This document shows positions 1 through 6,248 of a stretch of 30,118 nucleotides of DNA, piece by piece. The position numbers were made by a program, and so were the translations under genes. Positions within the stretch are counted from its first letter, which is position 1. Every line of letters begins with the position of its first letter. This stretch comes from an uncultured Oscillibacter sp. (GTDB taxonomy: Bacteria; Bacillota; Clostridia; Oscillospirales; Oscillospiraceae). The notes under the pieces are model-generated. The model worked only from the letters and a program-made list of their open reading frames with translations. It ran no database searches and had not been told where the DNA came from. Location of the stretch: NCBI GenBank assembly GCA_946183715.1, contig CAMHDB010000002.1:1-30118 (forward strand). The letters are read 5' to 3'.

Positions 1-89
1 AGCTTGCCGGGAAGGGAACTCCCTTTTCCCACGAGTTTCCCGACAAAGTAGCCCACTTTACAGGCCAGAATCGCCAGTAATTTTCTCAT
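1..89 (-). CDS. murT: MurT-like Mur ligase family protein, N-terminal fragment (runs off the window)
   Basis: Only the first 29 or so codons are present, reading leftward off the window edge. The visible peptide starts MRKLLAILACKVGYFVGK and continues with a glycine-rich LVGKGSSLPGK stretch. That hydrophobic start followed by G-x-G-x-S-x-LPGK is typical of MurT, the ATP-dependent subunit of the MurT/GatD enzyme that amidates the stem-peptide glutamate of lipid II in Gram-positive bacteria. The ATG at 89 has an AAAGGAG ribosome binding site about ten bases upstream. It follows mnmG on the same strand after about 60 bases, so co-transcription is plausible. The catalytic Mur-ligase centre and the expected partner gatD lie outside the window, so the call rests on the N-terminus alone. 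Confidence 0.6.
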   Translation of the reverse strand, partial: MRKLLAILACKVGYFVGKLVGKGSSLPGK

Positions 90-150
90 GTGACACTTTC
101 TCCTTTATTCTACGTGTAACTTGAAGTCGCTCCCGCGTCCGGGGGAGATA

Positions 151-2043
151 TCACGCGGGGCCAGATTCGGCGGAACGTCCGAAGCGTTCCAGCCAGATAG
201 TCAGCGCGGCGATATCCGCCGGGGACACGCCCGAAATACGCGCGGCCTGTCCGAGACTGTACGGGCGAACCGCCGCGAGTTTTTCGCGCGCCTCCAGCCG
301 TAGGCCCTGAATCGACTGGTAGTCGATATCCTCCGGCAAAACCCGGTTTTCCATGCGCTGAAAGTCGGCGACCTGTTTCTGTTGCCGCCTGATATAGCCC
401 TCGTACTTGACGGAAATCTCGACCTGTTCGCGGATATCCGCCGAGAGTTCGGGGCGGGCGGGGTCGAACGGCGACAGGTCGTCGTAGGAGACCCGGGGCC
501 GCCGCAACAGCGCCAACAGCGACGTACCGTCCGGGACGGCCCCGGCGTCACGCGCCGCCAGCAGTTCCGACAGCGCCGGGGACACCGAAAGCCCCGTGTG
601 TTCCAGCCTTGTAATTTCCCGCCGCACTGCCTCGTATTTCCGTTCGACGGCGCGGAGGCGTTCTTCTGAAACCAGTCCGATTTCGTACCCGCGCCGGGTC
701 AGACGCTGGTCGGCGTTGTCCTGCCGCAACAGTAAGCGGTATTCGCTCCGGGAAGTCATCATTCTATAGGGTTCTTCCGTGCCTTTCGTCACGAGGTCGT
801 CAATCAGCGCGCCGATATAGCACTCGGCCCGGGAGAGTACGAACGGCGTCTCGCCGCGCAGTTTCCGGGCGGCGTTGACGCCCGCGACGAATCCCTGTAC
901 GGCGGCCTCCTCGTAGCCGGACGAGCCGTTGAACTGTCCGGCCCCGTAGAGGCCCGGCACGGCTTTTACTTCCATCGTCGCGTGAAGCGCCAGCGGGTCG
1001 ATACAGTCGTATTCGATGGCGTAGGCGGGGCGCGTCATTTCGGCGCGGCGCAGTCCGGGGACGCTGTGCAGCATGGCAACCTGTACTTCCTCCGGCATGG
1101 ACGACGAGAAGCCCTGTATATACAGTTCCTCGGTGTTCAGTCCCATCGGTTCCACAAAGAGCTGATGTCGGAGTTTGTCCGGGAATCGTACAATTTTCGT
1201 CTCGAACGAGGGGCAGTAGCGCGGCCCCACGCCCTGTATGACGCCGGAGTACATCGGCGCGCGGTCTAAATTCGCTTCCACAATGCGGCGCGTCTCCTCG
1301 GTCGTCCAAGTCAGCCAGCACACGGCGCGGTTGACGGGCGGCGTCGCGGTCGAATACGAGAACGGTACCGGGAGCGTGTCGCCCTCCTGTAGCTCCATCT
1401 CGTCGAAGTCGACGCTCCGCCGGTTGACGCGCGGCGGGGTGCCCGTCTTGAAGCGGCGCAAGGGTAAGCCCAGTTTCAACAGCGACGGCGTAAGGCGCGC
1501 GGCGGGGTGCATGCCGTCCGGGCCGGATTCCTCCACCCACTCCCCGACGATTGTCCGCCCCGAAAGATACGTCCCCGTGGCGAGTATGACGGCTTGCGCG
1601 CGGTACGCCGCCCCCGTCGCCAGTACGACCCGGAAGGCGTCGCCGTCCCTGCGGAGTTCGGTCACTTCCCCCTGCCGGACAGTCAAGTTTTCCTGTAGCT
1701 CAAGGGTGTGCTTCATGCGCTCCTGATACGCGCGGCGGTCGGCCTGTGCGCGGAGACTCCATACCGCGGGGCCCTTGCCCTTGTTGAGCAGGCGGTACTG
1801 GATACAGCAGGCGTCGGCGGCTTTGGCCATTTCGCCGCCGAGCGCGTCGAGTTCGCGGACTAAGTGCCCCTTGCCCGTGCCGCCGATGGCGGGGTTGCAC
1901 GGCATATTCCCCACGGCGTCAAGGTTCAGCGTGAAAACCGCCGTGCGCAGTCCCAGACGCGCCCCCGCCAGCGCCGCCTCGATTCCGGCGTGTCCCGCGC
2001 CTATTACCGCGATTGCGTACTCTCCGGCGTGAAATTCTGTCAT
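151..2043 (-). CDS. mnmG: tRNA uridine-5-carboxymethylaminomethyl modification enzyme MnmG (GidA)
   Basis: MnmG works with MnmE to place a carboxymethylaminomethyl (or aminomethyl) group on the wobble uridine of several tRNAs, using FAD and a methylene-folate donor in the cytoplasm. The 630-residue length is normal for the family. A Rossmann FAD-binding motif, GAGHAG, sits at residues 15-20. It is followed by the family stretch CNPAIGGTGKGHL near residues 49-61 and a YCPSFETKIVRF block in the middle. The C-terminal helical region that contacts MnmE and tRNA is complete. The ATG at 2043 has AGGATGAG just upstream and lies 18 bases after the metallophosphoesterase stop, suggesting one transcript. 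In many Firmicutes mnmG is adjacent to rsmG. Here rsmG is at the far end of the window on the other strand. Confidence 0.97.
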   Translation of the reverse strand: MTEFHAGEYAIAVIGAGHAGIEAALAGARLGLRTAVFTLNLDAVGNMPCNPAIGGTGKGHLVRELDALGGEMAKAADACCIQYRLLNKGKGPAVWSLRAQADRRAYQERMKHTLELQENLTVRQGEVTELRRDGDAFRVVLATGAAYRAQAVILATGTYLSGRTIVGEWVEESGPDGMHPAARLTPSLLKLGLPLRRFKTGTPPRVNRRSVDFDEMELQEGDTLPVPFSYSTATPPVNRAVCWLTWTTEETRRIVEANLDRAPMYSGVIQGVGPRYCPSFETKIVRFPDKLRHQLFVEPMGLNTEELYIQGFSSSMPEEVQVAMLHSVPGLRRAEMTRPAYAIEYDCIDPLALHATMEVKAVPGLYGAGQFNGSSGYEEAAVQGFVAGVNAARKLRGETPFVLSRAECYIGALIDDLVTKGTEEPYRMMTSRSEYRLLLRQDNADQRLTRRGYEIGLVSEERLRAVERKYEAVRREITRLEHTGLSVSPALSELLAARDAGAVPDGTSLLALLRRPRVSYDDLSPFDPARPELSADIREQVEISVKYEGYIRRQQKQVADFQRMENRVLPEDIDYQSIQGLRLEAREKLAAVRPYSLGQAARISGVSPADIAALTIWLERFGRSAESGPA

Positions 2044-2061
2044 AGTCTCATCCTCAATATG

Positions 2062-3000
2062 TTACGCCTTCCTGAGCGTCAAAATAGCGATTTCCGGGCG
2101 GTTGAACAGGCGGAACGTCTTCCCGGAATTGCCCAGCCCGCGCGTGACGAATAAGCGCGAGCCGTTCTTCTCGTAAAACCCGGCTGTCCAAGTCGGGAAC
2201 CACGTCCTGTCCGTCGACACAAGGCCGTCCGTAAAGGGTAAACGTATCAAACCGCCATGTCCGTGGCCCGACAGCACCAAGTCGGCCCCCAGATAACAGT
2301 ATTTTGTCGGGAACAGGTTGTTCCGGTGGGCCAGCAGTACCCAGAAGGGGTCTCCGTACTCGGCGTACAAGTCCGCCGCGACGCTCTCCGGCGACTTCTG
2401 GTCGGCGTACCCGTTGGGGTCGTCGATTCCCGCGACGACTACCGTTTCGCCCTCCCGCCAGAGCGTCACGCACTCGTTGGACAGTACCCGCACGCCGCGA
2501 ACCCGTAACCGCTCCTTGAGTTCGGGAACGTCCCCGATGGCCCACTCGTGATTCCCCGTGACGTAGTAGACGGGCGCGATATTGGAAAACTTCTCGGCGA
2601 GCGTCTCGGGGTAGCCCTCCACCGGGCCACGGAAACTGTCCTCGAGGTCGCCCAGAAGGAAGATATAGTCGGGCTTCTGCCGCGCGACTTTCCGGAACAG
2701 TGCGCGGTTCTTGTCGCCGAACAGCGCCCCGTGGAAGTCGGACAGCACCGCCACGCGACAGCCGTCGAAATTGTCGGGGAGGCCGGGGAACGCCGCCTCC
2801 CATTTCGTGACTTGCAAAGAATGGTTGCTCCACTGGAAGAAGGCCCAGCAGAACAGCGCCAGTAATACCACGCGCGACAGGTGCCCCAACAGCGTAACAC
2901 GGCGGCGGCGTTCGCGTCTGCTTCTCTCACGTCTCCGGTTCAATCCATCCGCCCCCTTCCGCACGACATCATAGCACAACTTATGCCGTTTGGCTACCAT
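2062..3000 (-). CDS. Membrane-anchored calcineurin-like metallophosphoesterase
   Basis: The protein has a basic N-terminus, one hydrophobic segment near residues 36-56 that probably anchors it in the membrane, and then a metallophosphoesterase domain. The metal-binding motifs are intact: SDFHG near residue 87, GDLED near 117, GNHEW near 149, a later LLAHRNN histidine and GHGHGG. This matches the YkuE-type membrane phosphoesterases, some of which act on lipid-linked or UDP-linked cell-envelope substrates. The actual substrate cannot be read from sequence. I prefer the ATG at 3000, which has a GGAGACGGG stretch upstream; a TTG at 3018 in the same frame would add six residues. It lies just upstream of mnmG with an 18-base gap and likely shares its transcript. 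Confidence 0.85.
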   Translation of the reverse strand: MVAKRHKLCYDVVRKGADGLNRRRERSRRERRRRVTLLGHLSRVVLLALFCWAFFQWSNHSLQVTKWEAAFPGLPDNFDGCRVAVLSDFHGALFGDKNRALFRKVARQKPDYIFLLGDLEDSFRGPVEGYPETLAEKFSNIAPVYYVTGNHEWAIGDVPELKERLRVRGVRVLSNECVTLWREGETVVVAGIDDPNGYADQKSPESVAADLYAEYGDPFWVLLAHRNNLFPTKYCYLGADLVLSGHGHGGLIRLPFTDGLVSTDRTWFPTWTAGFYEKNGSRLFVTRGLGNSGKTFRLFNRPEIAILTLRKA

Positions 3001-3046
3001 AAATTTTCCCGTCTCCAAAAAATCGTCCCCGGCGGGAAATGAAATG

Positions 3047-3076
3047 GCGTCCTGCCCTCCATTGGAGACAGGACGC
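3047..3076. terminator. Strong hairpin, probable terminator behind hepT
   Basis: GCGTCCTG (3047-3054) pairs with CAGGACGC (3069-3076), and CTCC/GGAG closes an ATT loop, with a small internal bulge. On the minus strand it is followed by a moderately T-rich CATTTCATTTC stretch. That would end the mntA-hepT transcript before the phosphoesterase gene. The T tract is weak, so a structural or bidirectional role is possible. Confidence 0.5.
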
Positions 3077-3082
3077 TGTTGC

Positions 3083-3176
3083 TTTGCAGGCCCTTATAGG
3101 GAATGTATGACCAAAAAGGTGCGCAGGAGAGATTAACATGTTTACACGTTTCAATTCCTCATAGGGAAGGTATGAC
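3083..3176 (-). CRISPR. Orphan two-repeat, one-spacer CRISPR-like remnant
   Basis: Two 29-base units lie on the minus strand at 3176-3148 and 3111-3083, separated by a 36-base unrelated segment (3112-3147), a period of 65 bases. They match at 22 of 29 positions and at 18 of the first 20 (GTCATACcTTCCCTATgAGG). The first unit ends in ATTGAAAC, the well-known 5' handle sequence left on crRNAs of many type I and type III systems. The second unit is degenerate at its 3' end, as terminal repeats of arrays often are. No cas gene or AT-rich leader is visible; the array starts 13 bases after the hepT stop. Similarity may extend a few bases further upstream (CTTTT), which would lengthen the repeat to about 36 and shorten the spacer. 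With only two repeats, some other repeat family cannot be excluded. Confidence 0.55.
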
Positions 3177-3189
3177 GCAAAAGCGCGGC

Positions 3190-3507
3190 TTATTTTGACA
3201 AAATCTCCGCACAGAAGTTTTTCAACGCCGGAATATCCGTCCGCATGGTATCCCACGTTGTCTTAAAGCTGATATCCGCGTAAGCGTGGGCCACGACGTT
3301 TCGCATACCGCGAATTTCTCTCCACGGCATTTCGGCGTGGGCGGCGCGGAAGTCCGCGCTCAAATGTCCGGCAAGCTCGCCAATTTGCAGAATACACATG
3401 GCGCAGGCGTTGCGGTAGGCCTTATCGCCCGAAAACGCCTCGTAACTGTCGCCGAAACGCCGGATAGTTTCCTCAATATCGACGCAATAGGAGAGCATAT
3501 GCTCCAC
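3190..3507 (-). CDS. hepT: HepT-like HEPN-domain toxin (DUF86)
   Basis: HepT is the toxin of type VII HepT/MntA systems. The alpha-helical HEPN fold acts as an RNase and is silenced when MntA adds AMP groups to a tyrosine. The catalytic R-x4-H-x-Y motif is intact as RNVVAHAY near residue 82. The surrounding CILQIGELAGHLS and PWREIRGMRN blocks are typical of the family. The listed start is a GTG at 3507. The same frame continues upstream through codons for ERERDKSI, which resembles the normal HepT N-terminus, and a GGGGAGGAG site lies further up. Translation could therefore begin earlier at a non-standard codon, overlapping the end of mntA. It is co-directional with mntA and evidently co-transcribed from the promoter at 3895-3923. 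Confidence 0.88.
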   Translation of the reverse strand: MEHMLSYCVDIEETIRRFGDSYEAFSGDKAYRNACAMCILQIGELAGHLSADFRAAHAEMPWREIRGMRNVVAHAYADISFKTTWDTMRTDIPALKNFCAEILSK

Positions 3508-3517
3508 AATGGACTTG

Positions 3518-3826
3518 TCACGTTCGCGCTCCGGGATACAGCAGAATCTCCTCCCCCCGAATGCGGCTCAGAAACCGCTCGTCGAGACTGTCGGAAGTCA
3601 GCAGGTCGACATTCGCGCCTAACCACTCCTGCAAGTCCAGACGCAGACCCGACAGCGCGAAAAATCCCCGCAAATCGCCCTGTTCAATCCTCAAATCGAC
3701 ATCGCTTTCCGGGGTAGCGTCCCCGCGCGCGTAGGAGCCGAACAGCCACGCGCCGCCGATTCCGTACCGGACGCCCAGCGTTGTCACGGCGTCGCGGATT
3801 TCGCGCACTTCCAGCAGGCGTTTCAC
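3518..3826 (-). CDS. mntA: MntA-like minimal nucleotidyltransferase antitoxin
   Basis: This 102-residue protein is a stand-alone DNA polymerase beta-type nucleotidyltransferase. The hallmark GS-x10-D-x-D motif is complete: G30, S31, D42 and D44 in GSYARGDATPESDVDL. A further acidic residue in ANVDLL is the likely third metal ligand. In type VII toxin-antitoxin pairs MntA AMPylates the HepT tyrosine and so neutralises it. The GTG start at 3826 has an AAAGGAGG site ten bases upstream. Its order before hepT is usual for the family. It has a consensus promoter containing a palindrome. MntA has no DNA-binding domain, so any repressor acting there would have to be another protein. Confidence 0.88.
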   Translation of the reverse strand: MKRLLEVREIRDAVTTLGVRYGIGGAWLFGSYARGDATPESDVDLRIEQGDLRGFFALSGLRLDLQEWLGANVDLLTSDSLDERFLSRIRGEEILLYPGART

Positions 3827-3894
3827 GGGAATGCGCCTCCTTTCGCCGAATCCCTCACAAAAGAATTACGCGGTCAAAGCGTCAGAATAATAAA

Positions 3895-3923
3895 ATTATA
3901 GCGAACTTTCGCTATCCTGTCAA
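3895..3923 (-). promoter_or_regulatory. Perfect consensus sigma-A promoter of mntA-hepT
   Basis: On the minus strand TTGACA (3923-3918) and TATAAT (3900-3895) are separated by exactly 17 bases. Both hexamers are full consensus. They lie about 70 bases upstream of the mntA GTG. An unregulated promoter of this strength would be costly for a toxin operon, which fits with the palindrome found inside it. Confidence 0.88.
3898..3915. promoter_or_regulatory. Operator-like inverted repeat between -35 and -10
   Basis: ATAGCGAA (3898-3905) and TTCGCTAT (3908-3915) form a perfect 8-base inverted repeat around a CT centre. The repeat fills the promoter spacer and overlaps half of the -10 box. This is the classical place for a repressor that blocks RNA polymerase. 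Neither HepT nor MntA carries a recognisable DNA-binding domain, so the binder is unknown. Confidence 0.6.
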
Positions 3924-4080
3924 GCTGTTTTCGCGGAAAACGCTCCGTATGTGTAACGAGTTACTTGGCAAATCGCGGAGCGACGGAGGGGGAATTTTCG
4001 CGGAATCCCGGAACCCGTACAGGCCCGGGCGGATATACTGGTGTAACCGGACGCGGAGAGGAGGCGTGGCGGATGTGCGG
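3924..4080. other. Intergenic stretch with no recognised gene
   Basis: Between the mntA promoter and the rluD terminator I see no open frame with a ribosome binding site and no recognisable RNA. The stretch is GC-rich and holds only a small GTAAC/GTTAC inverted repeat around 3953-3964. Confidence 0.4.
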
Positions 4081-4114
4081 GAAAAGCGGCGCCCTGCCCC
4101 GCCGGGACAGGACG
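4081..4114 (-). terminator. Rho-independent terminator of the lspA-rluD transcript
   Basis: On the minus strand an 11-pair stem (4114-4104 with 4100-4090, including two G-T pairs) closes a three-base loop. A CTTTTC tract (4086-4081) follows after three bases. It lies about 35 bases past the rluD stop. Confidence 0.6.
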
Positions 4115-4149
4115 CTTGCGTGCAAAGGAGAGACGAACGTAAGGCCGCG

Positions 4150-5043
4150 CTATTTCCGTTTATCGCGGGCGCGCATGAACTCCTCCGGCAACGGACACGA
4201 TAACTCTACCAATTCGCCCGTGCGGGGGTGGACGAACCGTAAGCCGATTGCGTGCAGACACTGCCCCGTCAGCCCCGCAACCGCCGCGCCGTAGACCGGG
4301 TCGCCGAGTACGGGGTGCCCGATGTGCGCCATGTGTACGCGTATCTGGTGCGTGCGGCCCGTTTCGAGGCGGCACTCCAAGTCCGCACAGCCCCGCAGGC
4401 GTTCGACGACCTTCCAGTGCGTCACGGCGGGGCGGCCCGTCGGGGTGACTGCCATCTTTTTACGGTCTCTGGCCGAGCGGCCAATGGGGGCGTCGACCGT
4501 CCCGGCGTCGCCGCGCGGCCCCCCGACTACGAGACAGCGGTATACCCTTGACAGGGTGTGGTCTTGCAGTTGCGCGGCCAAATTTTGGTGCGCGGCGTCG
4601 TTCTTCGCGGCGATAATCAACCCTGTTGTGTCGCGGTCGATGCGGTGTACGATACCGGGGCGCGCGGCGCCGTTGATTCCCGAGAGCGTCCCGCCGCAGT
4701 GGTACAGCAGCGCGTTGACAAGCGTACTGTCAGGGTGTCCGGGGGCTGGGTGTACGACCATTCCGGCGGGCTTGTTGACGACTATCACGTCGGCGTCCTC
4801 GTAGACGACATCCAGCGGAATATTTTCCGGTTTCGCGTCGACGGGCGCGGCTTCGGGAAGCGTGACTGTAATCTGTTCGCCGCCCCGGAGGCGCGTACTT
4901 TTCGACGCTGTATGGCCGTCGACCGTGACAGCGCCCTGTTCGAGGAGGCGCGCCGCGCCGGAACGCGTCAGGGTGTCGACGTGAGCGGCGAGCCACACGT
5001 CGAGGCGCGCGCCGCTGTCCTCCGGTACTGCGTAGAGCGTCAA
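4150..5043 (-). CDS. rluD: Ribosomal large subunit pseudouridine synthase, RluD type
   Basis: This RluA-family enzyme isomerises specific uridines of 23S rRNA to pseudouridine. The 297-residue chain has the normal two-part layout: an S4 RNA-binding domain at about residues 10-60, then the catalytic domain. VVNKPAGMVVHP near residues 88-99 and HRIDRDTTGLI near 133-143 are the family signatures, and D136 is the expected catalytic aspartate. The common form of the latter is HRLDKDTSGL, so the substitutions here are mild. Its start overlaps the lspA stop by four bases (ATGA), so the two are translationally coupled. lspA-rluD adjacency is common in Firmicutes. The exact rRNA target could differ from that of E. 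coli RluD. Confidence 0.93.
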   Translation of the reverse strand: MTLYAVPEDSGARLDVWLAAHVDTLTRSGAARLLEQGAVTVDGHTASKSTRLRGGEQITVTLPEAAPVDAKPENIPLDVVYEDADVIVVNKPAGMVVHPAPGHPDSTLVNALLYHCGGTLSGINGAARPGIVHRIDRDTTGLIIAAKNDAAHQNLAAQLQDHTLSRVYRCLVVGGPRGDAGTVDAPIGRSARDRKKMAVTPTGRPAVTHWKVVERLRGCADLECRLETGRTHQIRVHMAHIGHPVLGDPVYGAAVAGLTGQCLHAIGLRFVHPRTGELVELSCPLPEEFMRARDKRK

Positions 5044-5672
5044 GGGAAATCACTTCCGGGGGTGTCGCCGTCGGCGGGCGCGGAGGCCTCCCCGGTGCCG
5101 TAGTCGACCGAGGAACGCACGCTGCTTGCGCCGTGGTGTTCGCGCATGAGCGCGGCCTTCCGGGCCTGACGCGCCGAGCGAATCTTTTCGCGCTGTTTGG
5201 CGAGCTCTTCGGGGGACGGTTCCTGCGCCAGAAGCGCGTAGAGTATCCAGATGACACAGCCCGTGACGACGCACATGTCGGCGACGTTGAACGTGGGGTA
5301 GCTGGGCCAAAACTTCAGGTGAACCATATCGACGACGTAGCCGCGAAAGATACGGTCAATCAGATTCCCGAGGCCGCCGCTGAGAATCAGGAAGGCGGCG
5401 AATACCCCGGCGGGGTGGCGGATGAGCCGGAGCACGAGCACGGCGGTCACGGCGAGGACAATACAGCTAGTCACGCCGACGAGTACCCAGCGCATACCGG
5501 AGAAGAGCGACCATGCCACGCCGTAATTGTGGACGCAGTTCAATTCGAGGATATCGCCGAGCAGGGGGGCGGTCTGTCCGAGGGCGAGGTTCTTCGTGAC
5601 CCATGCCTTACTCCACTGGTCGAGCACGAGCAGAACCAGCGCGACCGCCGAGGAAATCAGATAGAGCAACAT
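5040..5672 (-). CDS. lspA: Lipoprotein signal peptidase (signal peptidase II)
   Basis: LspA is a membrane aspartyl protease that removes the signal peptide from diacylglyceryl-modified prolipoproteins. Four hydrophobic segments are visible, beginning with a long one at residues 1-18. The catalytic pair is intact: D115 in GYVVDM and D132 in FNVAD, after the family block GNLIDR. The usual NxGxAF motif reads NYGVAW here. At 210 residues it is about 50 longer than most homologues. The extra part is a charged, lysine-, arginine- and glutamate-rich cytoplasmic tail (about 150-210) of unknown role. The ATG at 5672 has GAAGGAG upstream and is served by the promoter at 5748-5776. The predicted lipoproteins at 6249 and 11576 are possible substrates. 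Confidence 0.95.
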   Translation of the reverse strand: MLLYLISSAVALVLLVLDQWSKAWVTKNLALGQTAPLLGDILELNCVHNYGVAWSLFSGMRWVLVGVTSCIVLAVTAVLVLRLIRHPAGVFAAFLILSGGLGNLIDRIFRGYVVDMVHLKFWPSYPTFNVADMCVVTGCVIWILYALLAQEPSPEELAKQREKIRSARQARKAALMREHHGASSVRSSVDYGTGEASAPADGDTPGSDFP

Positions 5673-5747
5673 AAAGAGTCTCCTTCACTAGGAAATTTCA
5701 GGACGCGCGGAAAGCCGCGACGTGAACAGTAATTTTGCTTGCCTGTC

Positions 5748-5776
5748 ATTTTACACGATTCCGGGGCGAAATGCAA
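5748..5776 (-). promoter_or_regulatory. Promoter of lspA-rluD
   Basis: On the minus strand TTGCAT (5776-5771) and TAAAAT (5753-5748) are 17 bases apart, each one base off consensus. This gives a leader of roughly 70 bases before lspA. It is divergent from the tRNA promoter about 90 bases away. Apart from these two promoters I see nothing else in the gap between lspA and the first tRNA gene. Confidence 0.7.
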
Positions 5777-5867
5777 CCGCGATTTCGTAAAAGTAGTCCA
5801 TAGACAAAAATCTAGGGGGATTTTCCGGTTTTCCGCGCAAGAGGCGCAAAAGTTTTTCAAATAACGG

Positions 5868-5897
5868 TTGACAAGACCCCGGAAAGTGTGGTATACT
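5868..5897 (+). promoter_or_regulatory. Promoter of the tRNA-Ser pair
   Basis: A perfect TTGACA (5868-5873) and TATACT (5892-5897) are separated by 18 bases. A TGG extension (5889-5891) makes the -10 an extended one. It lies about 65 bases before the first tRNA, as expected for a strong stable-RNA promoter. Confidence 0.85.
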
Positions 5898-5962
5898 TTC
5901 CGACAGTCCGAATGAGTTTCCGACAGCGGAGCCGCTAGGGCGCGCCGAGGTTGGAAATATTT

Positions 5963-6053
5963 GGAGAGGTGTCCGAGCGGTTGATGGAACCGGTCTTGAA
6001 AACCGGCGACGTGCGTTCCACGTCCGTGGGTTCAAATCCCACCCTCTCCGCCA
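5963..6053 (+). tRNA. tRNA-Ser (anticodon TGA)
   Basis: The seven-base acceptor arms GGAGAGG (5963-5969) and CCTCTCC (6043-6049) pair fully, followed by G and an encoded CCA (6051-6053). The anticodon stem CCGGT/ACCGG encloses the loop CTTGAAA, giving anticodon TGA at 5997-5999. The long variable arm is typical of class II serine tRNAs. It reads UCA and, depending on modification of the wobble base, other UCN codons. Confidence 0.97.
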
Positions 6054-6086
6054 GTAGCAGTCCCGTTTCAATCAGATAATCGTCGT

Positions 6087-6180
6087 GCAGAAGTACCCAA
6101 GAGGCCGAAGGGGCTCCCCTGCTAAGGGAGTAGGCTGGTTAAAACCCGGCGCGAGGGTTCAAATCCCTCCTTCTGCGCCA
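6087..6180 (+). tRNA. tRNA-Ser (anticodon GCT)
   Basis: The acceptor arms GCAGAAG (6087-6093) and CTTCTGC (6170-6176) pair fully, followed by G and an encoded CCA (6178-6180). The anticodon stem CTCCC/GGGAG holds loop CTGCTAA with anticodon GCT at 6121-6123. The long variable arm again marks a serine tRNA, here for AGC and AGU codons. It is 33 bases after the first tRNA-Ser and must share its transcript. Confidence 0.97.
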
Positions 6181-6189
6181 CAGTGGCAC

Positions 6190-6230
6190 CCCCTGAAATG
6201 ACCGCTACCCGGTGATTTCAGGGGATTTTT
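6190..6230 (+). terminator. Terminator of the tRNA-Ser pair
   Basis: CCCCTGAAAT (6190-6199) and ATTTCAGGGG (6215-6224) form a perfect ten-pair stem. An inner ACCG/CGGT stem and a T tract (6226-6230) complete it. It starts nine bases after the second tRNA and ends only 18 bases before the next start codon. Confidence 0.9.
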
Positions 6231-6248
6231 CGTGAAGGAAGTGATTCT

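Noticed and set aside
3965..4294. Plus-strand open frame between mntA and rluD
   Set aside because: It runs into rluD on the opposite strand, has no binding site and has low-complexity arginine/glycine composition typical of high-GC spurious frames.
5751..6071. Minus-strand open frame of 106 codons containing a GWDLNPRT peptide
   Set aside because: This peptide is the well-known antisense translation of tRNA-Ser. The frame covers the tRNA gene and two promoters and has no ribosome binding site.
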